IMG/VR virus record: IMGVR_UViG_3300023103_000012
Location: 1-26,037 of that record
Strand: one strand, 5' to 3'
Length of the DNA: 26,037 nucleotides
DNA from: a virus
The position numbers and the translations under genes are program-made. The notes beneath the pieces are model-generated. The model was not told the DNA's origin. It made no database searches and was given only the letters and a program-made list of their open reading frames with translations. This document shows positions 12,957 to 21,400 of the stretch, in pieces (the first letter of the stretch is position 1; every line of letters starts with the position of its first letter).

Positions 12957-13460
12957 GTGGCAAAAGGAAAGCATTACGGTGCAAAAATGAACAAAGATGA
13001 GCAAGTTTTGGAAAATGAGCGCCTTGCGTATGACCTTAGGGTTAAGGGTATGTCCCAGATGCAAATTGCCGAACGGTTGGGTCTAACTCAGCAGGCTATC
13101 TCAATCATACTTAAGCGCGCGACAAAAAAATATGCTTTACATTTTCTGAGTGACTTGGCAGTCAGTAAACATGAGCAGGTCGTTCAGTTAGAGCGGGTTG
13201 CTTCAGAGGCGATGCATGCATGGTATCAGAGCATGGAGAACTATGAGAAGACGCCAAATGGAGATCCAAGATATCTGCATGAGTTCCGTAAAGCCAAAGA
13301 AGACATCCGAAAGCTTTTAGGAATGGATTTGGTTGAGAAGGAGCTGTATGAGCACGACATCGTCAATCGAATTCAGATTGAGCTGATAGGATGCGAAATT
13401 AAACGAGAAGAGATTTCTCCTGTACAAGCTAAGGATAGCCTTGAAGACCCTATCAATTAG
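12957..13460 (+). CDS. terS: Terminase small subunit (DNA-binding)
   Basis: The 167-residue protein has a helix-turn-helix near the N-terminus (MSQMQIAERLGLTQQAISIILKRA), then an extended helical oligomerisation region and a charged C-terminus. Small terminases use this layout to bind the packaging site. I chose the GTG at 12957 because AGAGGA (12945-12950) lies six bases upstream of it; the TTG at 12951 directly abuts that site. It overlaps the large subunit gene by 20 bases, and the AAGGAT before the TTG start of the latter lies within this gene. Confidence 0.75.
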   Translation: MAKGKHYGAKMNKDEQVLENERLAYDLRVKGMSQMQIAERLGLTQQAISIILKRATKKYALHFLSDLAVSKHEQVVQLERVASEAMHAWYQSMENYEKTPNGDPRYLHEFRKAKEDIRKLLGMDLVEKELYEHDIVNRIQIELIGCEIKREEISPVQAKDSLEDPIN

Positions 13461-15327
13461 TTGTACGCCCCCACAGGCTGAGTTTCATGCCTTGCCCCAT
13501 AAGTACACGGCTTTCGTAGGAGGGATGGGTTGTGTTCGCGACAGCACCCCCATTGCTACTTCAACGGGTTATGTAGAAATCGCTGACTTATGCGCCGGAG
13601 ATGATGTTCTAAGCTGGAACGAGATAGATCAACAATTCCAGTTCGCGCCAACAAGTGGTGCGTTCCCAAAAGGTAAATCTAGTCTTTATCGAGTCGTCAC
13701 CACACAAGGAGAGTTTGTCGCAAATAGGCATCATCAAGTTCGGGCTCCAAACGGTACGTATCGACCCCTGGCCAGCTTGAAGGTTGGAAGTTGGTTAAGC
13801 GCAGGTTCAAAAGACCTTGACCTTCTCCAGTCCGGTGTGGAGATTTCTCGGATATGGTCGCACGAAGGTGATTTAAATTACTGGGAAAGACTCGCAAACT
13901 CTCTGGGTGATTATGAAGAGTTAGGCCATGAATCTGATCGAGAATTTCACCAGGCTATCCATAACGCTGTGGCTTTTGGTCAACGATTTGGGGGTGCAAG
14001 GTCTTTAGGGGTGCTACCTGTTGGCTTATTGATGCCAAAAGTGGTTACCCCCATTCAAGTTACTCGCATTGAGAGACTAAAAACCAAAGAATGGTACTGG
14101 GATATGCATGTTGCTGGAAATAATAATTATCTTACGCAAGATGGGGTGATTCATCACAATAGTGGCAAAACTGAAACCATGTGCAATCAGGCCATTATCG
14201 ACGCCTTCCATTCCCCAGACGCCTTAATCAGTCTCTATGCGCCCACATATGACCTGGTTTCCCTTATCACCGCCCCCAGGCTGCTAGAGAAGCTGGATAA
14301 ATATGAAATTGGTTATAGGTATAACAAAACTAAGAACTACATTGAGACCACCCATAAGCAAACAGGCAATTTTATCTTACGCACACTGGATAAGCCCTCG
14401 CGTATTGTCGGATATCAAGCTTATCGGTCCCATATCGATGAGATAGACACCTTAGGAATGAATCAAGCTCAAGAAGCTTGGCAAAAAATTATCGCCAGAA
14501 CCAGACAGGTTCCTGAACGAGGGAGTAATCCACACTTTAATCGCGTGTCGGTTTATACCACCCCTGAAGGATTTAAATTTACTTACGATAGATGGGTAAA
14601 AAGAAAGAGTCCTGCCTATGGGATGGTTCAAGCATCCAGCCGAACCAACCCTTACTTGCCGAGCGACTATGTTGAATCACTCCTGGAATCTTACCCACCA
14701 GAGCTGAGGTCTGCTTACATTGATGGTATGTTCGTTAACTTAACCAGTGGGACGGTCTATAAGTCTTACAATCGAGCCGCCCATAATACTAATGAGCGCA
14801 TTAAGCCTCATGAAGTGCTCTATATAGGCTGTGACTTTAACGTCACTAAGCAAGCCGCCACCATCTACGTGAGACGAGACGGTGGAAGAACTTGGCATGC
14901 GGTGGCTGAGCTCGTGAACATGTATGACACACCCGAAATGATTCAAATAATCAAAGAACGTTATCCAACTAATCGCATTATTATGTATCCAGACGCCAGT
15001 GGTCAGGCAAGAAAGACGGTTAATGCGCATTCATCTGATATTGTATTGCTCAAGCAGGCTAACTTTGAAGTCAGAGTGCGACCTACTAACCCTTCCGTGC
15101 GGGATAGAATCAATGCTATGAACACCGCGCTCTCAAGTGGAATGGTCTTCATCAATGTGAATGCCTGTCCTAATGTGGCCCAAGCTTTAGAGCAGCAAGC
15201 TTATAATGCCAATGGTGAGCCAGATAAGCAGTCGGGTAAGGACCATCAAAACGATGCGACGACTTATCCAATTGCTTACGAGATTCCCATTCGTAAAACA
15301 ATGCCTACTTTGAACGTTAGTTTTTAA
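13441..15327 (+). CDS. terL: Terminase large subunit interrupted by an intein
   Basis: The 628-codon gene encodes a 418-residue packaging motor once an intein (residues 31-240) is removed. The joined Walker A reads GGMG-SGKTE; Walker B with the catalytic Glu is HIDEID (residues 331-336). The nuclease half shows CDFNVT, then MYPDASG and a closing KDHQNDA. It translocates and cuts DNA at the portal. The TTG start overlaps the small subunit gene and has AAGGAT five bases upstream; no ATG is available before the Walker motif. Without splicing the ATP-binding loop is broken, so packaging depends on splicing. It precedes the portal gene. Confidence 0.92.
   Translation: MKTLSISCTPPQAEFHALPHKYTAFVGGMGCVRDSTPIATSTGYVEIADLCAGDDVLSWNEIDQQFQFAPTSGAFPKGKSSLYRVVTTQGEFVANRHHQVRAPNGTYRPLASLKVGSWLSAGSKDLDLLQSGVEISRIWSHEGDLNYWERLANSLGDYEELGHESDREFHQAIHNAVAFGQRFGGARSLGVLPVGLLMPKVVTPIQVTRIERLKTKEWYWDMHVAGNNNYLTQDGVIHHNSGKTETMCNQAIIDAFHSPDALISLYAPTYDLVSLITAPRLLEKLDKYEIGYRYNKTKNYIETTHKQTGNFILRTLDKPSRIVGYQAYRSHIDEIDTLGMNQAQEAWQKIIARTRQVPERGSNPHFNRVSVYTTPEGFKFTYDRWVKRKSPAYGMVQASSRTNPYLPSDYVESLLESYPPELRSAYIDGMFVNLTSGTVYKSYNRAAHNTNERIKPHEVLYIGCDFNVTKQAATIYVRRDGGRTWHAVAELVNMYDTPEMIQIIKERYPTNRIIMYPDASGQARKTVNAHSSDIVLLKQANFEVRVRPTNPSVRDRINAMNTALSSGMVFINVNACPNVAQALEQQAYNANGEPDKQSGKDHQNDATTYPIAYEIPIRKTMPTLNVSF
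13531..14160 (+). other. Intein in the terminase Walker A loop (Cys1...His-His-Asn/Ser+1), no endonuclease seen
   Basis: Residues 31-240 form a 210-residue intein. Block A begins CVRDSTPIATSTG; block B is FVANRHHQV, where the usual T..H reads N..H; block F is WDMHVAGNNNYLTQDG; block G is VIHHN, followed by Ser of the Walker motif. No LAGLIDADG or HNH endonuclease motif is visible in the ~100-residue region between B and F, which may be a remnant. Insertion inside the P-loop is typical of inteins in ATPases. The genome-wide octamer also occurs inside (13545 and 13989). Confidence 0.9.
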
Positions 15328-15338
15328 AAGGATTTGCC

Positions 15339-16841
15339 ATGACAGAGAAATCTGGGGTCTCTAGTACCCACCCGCTTTACGATGAATACTTACCTCGCTG
15401 GTTGCTCACTAAGAATGTCGTGAAGTCTGATGTCCGAGAATATATTAAAGATGTGGAGGATATGACTTCACTGACTGAGAACATGGCCCCTATTCCAAGC
15501 CATGCGACCGATGAAGAGAAAGAAGCTTACTATGCGATTCGCCATCGGCTCATCAGTGACTGTCGCAATCGAAACATTCGCTATCGAGATGATGCTCAGT
15601 TCATTAACTTTACTGCAAGGCATAAGAATTTCTTAGTGGGGGCGATTTTCAGAAAGCCATTAACCATTAGTTTGCCCACTTCGATTGACTACTTACTCGA
15701 TGACGCCACCGGCTCAGGGATTCCTTTGCAAAAACTGGCCCAAGAGGTCGCTGGGGAACTCATGCAGACAGGTCGGTATGGTTTGCTGGTGGATTACCCG
15801 CCCACCATAGAAGGTCTAACCCGTGATGATGTCGAGGATTTAAACCTTCGGGCTTACATTCTTAAGTATCCTGCTGAGCGCATCATCAATTGGCAGACAA
15901 ACAACATATATGGCGTTGAGAAGCTAGCGCTAGTGGTGTTAGAAGAGCTGATTACTCAAATTGACCCAGAAGATGGCTTTAAATGGGTGGGGACCGTTCA
16001 GTATCGAGTGCTTAGACTGGTTGATGGCGTATATGAGCAGTCTTTGTATGACGCAGAGGGTGAGCTTTTAGATACGCACACCCCCACGGACCAATCAGGC
16101 AATACCTTTAGTGAGATTCCGTTTACCTTTGTTGGCTCTGAAGATAATGATGCCGACATTGATGGCTCGCCTTTGTATGACATTGCCATGGTGAATATTG
16201 GTCATCTGCGTAACAGTGCTGACTATGAAGAATCGGTTCACTTAACGGGTTCACCCACTTTAATTATTAGTTCAGAGATGTCGGTGCAAGACTTTCAGAT
16301 GGCCAACCCTTGTGGGGTGAAGATTGGCGCAAGACGTGGACATTTCTTAGGGCCTAATGGCTCAGCGATGTTCCTCCAGCCGAATGCGAATCCATTGGCT
16401 GACCAAGCAATGAAGCGCAAGGAAGAGCAAATCACCATGATGGGGGTGAGGCCGTTAGTGCTCGGGGGTACCAATGAAACTGCTGAAGGGGTGCGCTTGA
16501 GGTTAACGGGTGAGACGTGTGAGTTGACTATTCTGGCCCTCAATCTTCAACAAGCCTTAGAACAATGCCTATGGTGGTGCGCTCGGTTTATGAATGAGCG
16601 ATGGGAAGAGGATGAGATAGGCATTAGAGTGAATACCGACTTTGTGGGCTTGCAGATTGACTCTCAACAGATGCTGACCCTCTTACAGCTTTATAATAAT
16701 GGGATATTAGCCAAGAGCGACTTACGTTTGCTGCTTAGAGAAAATGGCGACTTACCCTCATTTTTAGATCGCCCTGATGAGGATATCGATGAGGAGGTTG
16801 CCCGAGATATTCGCTTAACCAATCCCCTTGATGTGCTGTAA
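15339..16841 (+). CDS. Portal protein (DUF4055-like)
   Basis: The 500-residue protein shows the DUF4055 portal pattern: DVREYIKDVEDMTSLTENM near the start, then NFTARHKNFLVGAIFRKPLTISLP, and ELMQTGRYGLLVDYP. DUF4055 proteins occupy the portal slot between terminase and MuF-type minor head genes, as here. It would form the dodecameric DNA channel at one capsid vertex and bind terminase. The start has AAAAGGA upstream, and its stop is two bases from the next start. No intein is present here, although both neighbours carry one. Confidence 0.85.
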   Translation: MTEKSGVSSTHPLYDEYLPRWLLTKNVVKSDVREYIKDVEDMTSLTENMAPIPSHATDEEKEAYYAIRHRLISDCRNRNIRYRDDAQFINFTARHKNFLVGAIFRKPLTISLPTSIDYLLDDATGSGIPLQKLAQEVAGELMQTGRYGLLVDYPPTIEGLTRDDVEDLNLRAYILKYPAERIINWQTNNIYGVEKLALVVLEELITQIDPEDGFKWVGTVQYRVLRLVDGVYEQSLYDAEGELLDTHTPTDQSGNTFSEIPFTFVGSEDNDADIDGSPLYDIAMVNIGHLRNSADYEESVHLTGSPTLIISSEMSVQDFQMANPCGVKIGARRGHFLGPNGSAMFLQPNANPLADQAMKRKEEQITMMGVRPLVLGGTNETAEGVRLRLTGETCELTILALNLQQALEQCLWWCARFMNERWEEDEIGIRVNTDFVGLQIDSQQMLTLLQLYNNGILAKSDLRLLLRENGDLPSFLDRPDEDIDEEVARDIRLTNPLDVL

Positions 16842-16843
16842 CC

Positions 16844-18409
16844 ATGGCCAGTTACTTAACCTTCCTGCGAGACGCTTCCACCCGCCACAGTGTATTTGTG
16901 GAGCGTTTTGCCGGCGGGCAACTCAAACAAATCTTGCCCTATCTAGAGCGGGCCCGAAAAGTCACGGCAGCTGAATTGGCGGGGAAAAATATCAGCGCTA
17001 TGTCGCGTGCTAGGTTGCAAAAGATGTATGGCGAGATTGAGGACCAGCTCAATGCTGTCTATAACGCGATGGGGGTTAAGCTCACGTCGGGGCTTAAACC
17101 CTTTGCCCAGTATGAGGCTGAGTTCACTGGTCGGATGCTGGGGGAGGCGATAGATATCAATTTTGCAATTCCATCGCCAAACCAAGTTCAGGCAGCGGCT
17201 TTCTCTAGACCAATGGATTTACTGACCGATAGGATTGATGTCGAGGGGGCAATTGAAGAGTTTGGCAAGAAAAAAAGCTCTGAGATTGTCAAAGTCATCA
17301 AGAACGGCGTCATTTTAGGTAAGACATCGGCTCAGTTGGTGGATGATGTGAGCTTTGTAACCAATAAAGTGCAAAAAAATCACGCAGAGAGCTTAGTCCG
17401 CACTGTGACCGCCTTCATCTCATCTGAAGCCCGGCGGGAAGTGATTAATGCAAACAAAGATATCGTAGAGAGGGAGCAATGGGTCTCAACCCTTGATGGC
17501 CGCACGACGGCAGAATGCTTTCTGGGTGAGACGATGGTGTTTAACCCCGCAGAGACGCTGACTCTTTATCGAGCAAACTATGCCGGTGACATTGTCACGA
17601 TGACGACCAAGGAAGGTAGGGTATTAAAAGGCACCCCCAATCACCCCATCCTGACAGATAAGGGTTATGTCCCATTAGGTAAGCTCATGCTGGGTTTTAA
17701 AGTTGCCTTAGGCGTCAATGAAGTCGCTTTACCCGAAAATGTCCCCTATCAATCCTTAAAAGAGCTCTATAAACGACCGGGCAATCTAAATTTGCCCGTG
17801 CGGACGAAAAAATGTCCCTCAAATACGGATTTTGGGGGCGATGGCGCATCGATGTATGGTGAGTTAGAAGCCTATAGCAATCTAACTATGGTCCAGAGCG
17901 CAGCGCCGCTCCCCCCAACTGGAAATACATTTCAGCAGGTGGTCAGGCTAAGGCGAGAGTTTATGAATACAGAGGTCTATACCTTGAGTTCAACGTTGGG
18001 CTTTTACTTTGCCAATGGGATAGTCGTGAAGAACTGTCAGGCTTTAGATGGCCAGACGTTTGAGAAAGGTGAAGGGCCGCAGACACCATTGCACTGGGGG
18101 TGTCGCTCCACGCGTATCCCAATCGTGAGTCCTGAATATCAGCTCGATGTTGAGGGGCAGTTTACTCGGCCAGCTGTGGGGCCTGACGGTGCAGAGGATG
18201 ATGTAAAGAGCAATGCAACCTATAACTCTTGGCTCAAGACTCAACCTGCCGCATTTCAAGATGAGGTCTTGGGGGCGACTAGAGGCCAATTGTTTAGGGA
18301 CGGCGGTCTGTCAGTTAAAGATTTTGTAGATGAGAACTATCGGCAAATATCTCTTGAGGAATTAAGAGAGAAGGAAAGTATGGCCTTTGAAAGAGCGGGT
18401 CTTAAATAA
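16844..18409 (+). CDS. MuF-family minor head protein interrupted by an intein
   Basis: The 521-codon gene encodes a 348-residue host protein plus a 173-residue intein (residues 225-397). The host portion has a helical N-terminus (about 1-200) and the MuF motif STLDGRTTAE-CQALDGQTF with a later PLHWGCRST, the conserved core of SPP1 gp7/Mu gpF proteins. These minor head proteins bind the portal and DNA end or are ejected. The intein cuts this core exactly before the conserved Cys. The gene starts two bases after the portal stop, implying coupled translation. The C-terminal part after the core is Glu-rich and helical. Confidence 0.88.
   Translation: MASYLTFLRDASTRHSVFVERFAGGQLKQILPYLERARKVTAAELAGKNISAMSRARLQKMYGEIEDQLNAVYNAMGVKLTSGLKPFAQYEAEFTGRMLGEAIDINFAIPSPNQVQAAAFSRPMDLLTDRIDVEGAIEEFGKKKSSEIVKVIKNGVILGKTSAQLVDDVSFVTNKVQKNHAESLVRTVTAFISSEARREVINANKDIVEREQWVSTLDGRTTAECFLGETMVFNPAETLTLYRANYAGDIVTMTTKEGRVLKGTPNHPILTDKGYVPLGKLMLGFKVALGVNEVALPENVPYQSLKELYKRPGNLNLPVRTKKCPSNTDFGGDGASMYGELEAYSNLTMVQSAAPLPPTGNTFQQVVRLRREFMNTEVYTLSSTLGFYFANGIVVKNCQALDGQTFEKGEGPQTPLHWGCRSTRIPIVSPEYQLDVEGQFTRPAVGPDGAEDDVKSNATYNSWLKTQPAAFQDEVLGATRGQLFRDGGLSVKDFVDENYRQISLEELREKESMAFERAGLK
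17516..18034 (+). other. Intein/BIL-type Hint element in the MuF core, ending Lys-Asn before Cys+1
   Basis: The element starts with Cys225 (CFLGETMVFNP). Block B reads LKGTPNHPILTDKGY with the expected T..H. The C-terminal motif is EVYTLSSTLGFYFANGIVVKN, followed by Cys398 of the host motif. The final Asn and the +1 Cys nucleophile are intact, but the penultimate His is Lys396, a position normally His in inteins. Some natural inteins tolerate substitutions here; splicing should be possible but may be slower. No endonuclease domain is visible in 173 residues. Confidence 0.88.
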
Positions 18410-18423
18410 TTTAGGAGTTTTAG

Positions 18424-19089
18424 ATGACAGATAATGAAGATGTAGCCGTAGATGTGGCAGTAGAAGAAAAAGAACCTGCTGAAGGCACGCTCGATTACAT
18501 GAAGATGATAGAAGATAAAGAGAGAGAGATACGTTCGCTAAAAGCCCATACCCAAGAGCTGTTAGATGAAACTAAGCGCGCCAAGAAGCGGGCAGAAGAG
18601 CAGGCGATGGAGAAAGCGCGGCTGAAAGAGGAACAATTGGCTAAAGATGGTAAGTTTGAGCAGCTTTATAAATCGGCAAATGAGCGCTATGAGCAGGCGA
18701 TGGCAGAATTGCGCCTAAGGGATGAACGAACAGCTAAAGAGATAGTGAAATCAGAAGCAATTAAGTTGGCTTCTCAACTGTCAGATGGTTATAACGCAGA
18801 ATTATTAGCAGAATTCATGAAGAGTCGTATAAAATATACTGATGAAGGCTTAAAAGTCCTTGATGGTCATGGAAACGCGACGGTGTCCAGTTTAGATGAC
18901 CTTAAGAATGAGTTTGCCAATTCAGATAAATACAAATCCTTGATAAGAGGTAGCAGAGCGACTGGGGGCGGTGCCCGTGGAGCTGGCGGCGGTGCGGCTA
19001 GTGCGAGCTTAATTGATAAAGCGGTCTTTGATAGTTGGACTCCTAAACAACAAATGGAGTTTTCTCTTAAAGGTGGCAAAGTTAAATAA
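18424..19089 (+). CDS. Head scaffolding protein
   Basis: This 221-residue protein is highly charged with an acidic N-terminus (VAVDVAVEEKEPAEG), a long coiled-coil at about residues 30-125 (EREIRSLKAHTQELLDETKR, and further E/K/A-rich heptads) and a Gly/Ala-rich hinge (GGGARGAGGGAASA). It ends with a basic tail (SLKGGKVK), a typical capsid-binding end. Composition, length and its place directly before the coat gene are those of scaffolds. It would guide procapsid assembly and then leave. No protease motif is seen, and no separate head protease gene was recognised. Confidence 0.75.
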   Translation: MTDNEDVAVDVAVEEKEPAEGTLDYMKMIEDKEREIRSLKAHTQELLDETKRAKKRAEEQAMEKARLKEEQLAKDGKFEQLYKSANERYEQAMAELRLRDERTAKEIVKSEAIKLASQLSDGYNAELLAEFMKSRIKYTDEGLKVLDGHGNATVSSLDDLKNEFANSDKYKSLIRGSRATGGGARGAGGGAASASLIDKAVFDSWTPKQQMEFSLKGGKVK

Positions 19090-19116
19090 TTCGTACATTA
19101 ACGGAAAGGAGTTTCC

Positions 19117-20274
19117 ATGCCTAATACCATAACCGATTTAACCTGTGACATTTTTTGTGCCCTCGACACCGTATCGCGTGAACAGATTGGCTTTATCCCC
19201 GCAGTGACTTTAGATGCTTGCGGTACCCGCGCAGCCTTTGGACAAACTGTCCGTTCTTTCATTACGCCCCCAGTGGTTGCAACTGATATTACTTCAGGTC
19301 AATTAGGTCCAGACTTTGGATTTCAAACTATTGGCAATCGTACTATCACGATTAACAAGGCAAGGACTGTTTCTTGGATTTGGGAAGGTGAAGAATTACG
19401 TGCCCTAGATGCATGTGGCGCGGGTTCTGACAATATTTTCCGTCAGCAGACCGAACAAGCTATGCGTGCTTTAACCAATGAAATGGAAGCCGACATTGCT
19501 GCTGCTTGGACTCAAGCAACACGTGTTGTGACACCTTCTGGCACTACTTTGTTTGACGCAAACAATTATCGTGACATGGCGAACGTTCATGGTGCTTTAC
19601 TTGAAGCGGGCGCGCCACCTAATGATTTACAAATCGTTTTAAGTAACCGTGCTGCAGCTGCCCTTCGTGGTAATGCCCAGTACACTGGTTGTGATACAGC
19701 TTGTTCTGACACAATTTTGCGTCAAGGTGTTCTGCTCGACCAATTCGGCATGAGCATTCGTCAATCTGCGCAAGTTGCGACAGGCTTTGTTGCCGGAACT
19801 GCGGCCTCTGCGACCACAAATGGTACAGGGTATGCAATAGGTGCGACCAGCATTACTTTGGCTTCTGCCGGCACAGGTACGATTAAACCTGGTGATACAA
19901 TTTCATTTGGTACCGATCCAAATAAATATGTCGTATTAACCGGTGATGTAGATGTATCTAACGGCGGAACCATCGTTATCAACCAAGGATTGCGTCAAGC
20001 CATACCTGCTTCTGCTACCGCCATCACATTAACCAGTGATGCAGGTGAGAAAAACTTAGCATTCCCACGTTCTGCTATTGTTTTACTCGCTAGAGCGCCA
20101 GCGACACCCCCAATGTGTCCTGAAAGCCAATACCGTGTGGTGACTGACCCTCGTTCTGGCCTAACTTTTGAAGTTGCGATGTTCTGTGAATACAGACGTG
20201 TAAGATTCGAAGTTGCGGCAGTTTGGGGTGTTGGCGTGATGAAACCTGAACATTTGGTTATCCTCGCCGACTAA
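19117..20274 (+). CDS. Major capsid protein, P22-like HK97 fold
   Basis: The 385-residue protein resembles the P22 coat-protein family: RTVSWIWEGEELRAL and a helical NEMEADIAAAWTQA early, with a beta-rich insertion at about residues 230-310 (TNGTGYAIGATSITLAS, IKPGDTISFGTD) in the middle. This corresponds to the insertion domain of P22-type coats. The ending VAAVWGVGVMKPEHLVIL would be the last domain strand. The gene has AAAGGAG upstream and is followed by a terminator, consistent with high expression. Eight cysteines, including the repeated LDACG at about residues 31 and 95, are unusual for a coat protein and could form cross-links. Confidence 0.85.
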   Translation: MPNTITDLTCDIFCALDTVSREQIGFIPAVTLDACGTRAAFGQTVRSFITPPVVATDITSGQLGPDFGFQTIGNRTITINKARTVSWIWEGEELRALDACGAGSDNIFRQQTEQAMRALTNEMEADIAAAWTQATRVVTPSGTTLFDANNYRDMANVHGALLEAGAPPNDLQIVLSNRAAAALRGNAQYTGCDTACSDTILRQGVLLDQFGMSIRQSAQVATGFVAGTAASATTNGTGYAIGATSITLASAGTGTIKPGDTISFGTDPNKYVVLTGDVDVSNGGTIVINQGLRQAIPASATAITLTSDAGEKNLAFPRSAIVLLARAPATPPMCPESQYRVVTDPRSGLTFEVAMFCEYRRVRFEVAAVWGVGVMKPEHLVILAD

Positions 20275-20283
20275 TTCTCGATA

Positions 20284-20314
20284 GGGCCCTCATTCTTGGG
20301 GGCCTTTTCTTTCT
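20284..20314 (+). terminator. Rho-independent terminator after the coat gene
   Basis: GGCCCTC (20285-20291) pairs with GGGGGCC (20298-20304) over a 6-base loop (ATTCTT), with one G-T pair, then TTTTCTTTCT. It lies 10 bases after the coat gene stop and probably reduces transcription of the downstream head-tail genes relative to coat. Confidence 0.8.
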
Positions 20315-20335
20315 CACTGAACAGGAGTTCTATCT

Positions 20336-21337
20336 ATGCAACATACGATGTACCTCAAGCCCGGCCGGGTGATTAATCTTTCTGCTGCGAATGATATCCA
20401 AAATGGCAATTATCAAGTCATGCGTAATCCAGGCGAGCCTTCTGATGCACCAATGACCCTAGCTTCTGGCATGAAGAAACGGATTGGACCCTTTGCGCAA
20501 GGACGTTATTTAAAGCTCTGGTCTGAATTTGGAGACATTGAGTATAAAGATGGCTCTTTGGATGATGACTTTGAAGAAGGTATAGGCGAAGCGGGCGATA
20601 ACATTAATGTCGATGAGAGCAGAAACTTCTGGAAACGTTCAGTTCTAGAACTTAAAGATGCACCTGTTGAGATTAAAGATGACGCCGGCGTGGGCCAATA
20701 CGCGAGCATTAAGCTCTATCAATTCCCAAAAGGCGCAGTCTTTATTCAAGCGATAATGCTCAAAGGACAATTGCAGGCTGATACCAATGGCCAAATGTCG
20801 GATGATTTTAAGGCGCAGTTTGCTTTAGGTTCTCAAATGGCAGGAAACGGTGTCGCACTTGGGGGCGATAAAGCTGACATTATGCCAGCTAAAGATTTTG
20901 CAGCTGCGGCTGATAAAAAAGCAGATGCTGACAATATGTTGATGGATGCTAAATGGCTGGAAGCGGCTGATGAAGCTAAAGCCATATATTTAAATGTGAA
21001 GATTGATGATGCCGCAGCTCATGAAGCCGGTGACGCTAAGTTCAGTGGTCGCATAGAGATTATCTGGCTCAAGATGGGTGAAAATGATGATGGGCAAATG
21101 CAAGATGAGAATATGGATGACCAAGGTTTTAATGCCAACAGCAATCAAGGTTTAAATCTTGACCAAGTTAAACCTAACGCTGTGAAAGCTTTAAACCAGA
21201 ATGGGTTTTTAGACCAAGCAGGCAAGGATAAAGATGGTAAAGCGATGGATAACAACCCGCTTAAAATCAATGTCCCCGAGGCCAATGGTAGCCAGGTAGA
21301 TAAAGCAGTCAAAGAAGATAAAGCCGCAAAGGTTTAA
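20336..21337 (+). CDS. Acidic virion protein next to the coat gene, possible head accessory protein
   Basis: This 333-residue acidic protein has a folded-looking N-terminal ~170 residues (YLKPGRVINLSAANDIQNG, then KRIGPFAQGRYLKLWSEFG) and a long low-complexity second half rich in Asp, Ala, Lys and Asn (KADADNMLMDAKWLEAADE; NMDDQGFNANSNQG). I do not recognise a family. The position immediately after the coat gene suggests a decoration, cement or head-fibre protein. The Asp/Asn-rich tail could be a surface extension. Its start has ACAGGAG about eight bases upstream. Confidence 0.5.
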   Translation: MQHTMYLKPGRVINLSAANDIQNGNYQVMRNPGEPSDAPMTLASGMKKRIGPFAQGRYLKLWSEFGDIEYKDGSLDDDFEEGIGEAGDNINVDESRNFWKRSVLELKDAPVEIKDDAGVGQYASIKLYQFPKGAVFIQAIMLKGQLQADTNGQMSDDFKAQFALGSQMAGNGVALGGDKADIMPAKDFAAAADKKADADNMLMDAKWLEAADEAKAIYLNVKIDDAAAHEAGDAKFSGRIEIIWLKMGENDDGQMQDENMDDQGFNANSNQGLNLDQVKPNAVKALNQNGFLDQAGKDKDGKAMDNNPLKINVPEANGSQVDKAVKEDKAAKV

Positions 21338-21355
21338 TCGATGACGGATGTGAGT

Positions 21356-21375
21356 GCTGGGGAATCGCCCCCAGC
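21356..21375 (+). promoter_or_regulatory. Stem-loop between the acidic virion gene and the connector gene
   Basis: GCTGGGG (21356-21362) and CCCCAGC (21369-21375) form a perfect 7-bp G/C stem with a 6-base loop. No T-tract follows, so it may stabilise or process mRNA rather than terminate. One arm overlaps a copy of the genome-wide octamer (21366). Confidence 0.45.
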
Positions 21376-21400
21376 GGCTCATTAACATGTAAGGATAGCT

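Noticed and set aside
13531-14160. Homing endonuclease within the terminase intein
   Set aside because: The region between blocks B and F lacks LAGLIDADG, GIY-YIG or a proper HNH set; the few His residues do not form a motif.
21341-21385. 14-codon ORF through the stem-loop after the acidic virion gene
   Set aside because: No ribosome site; its sequence is explained by the hairpin.
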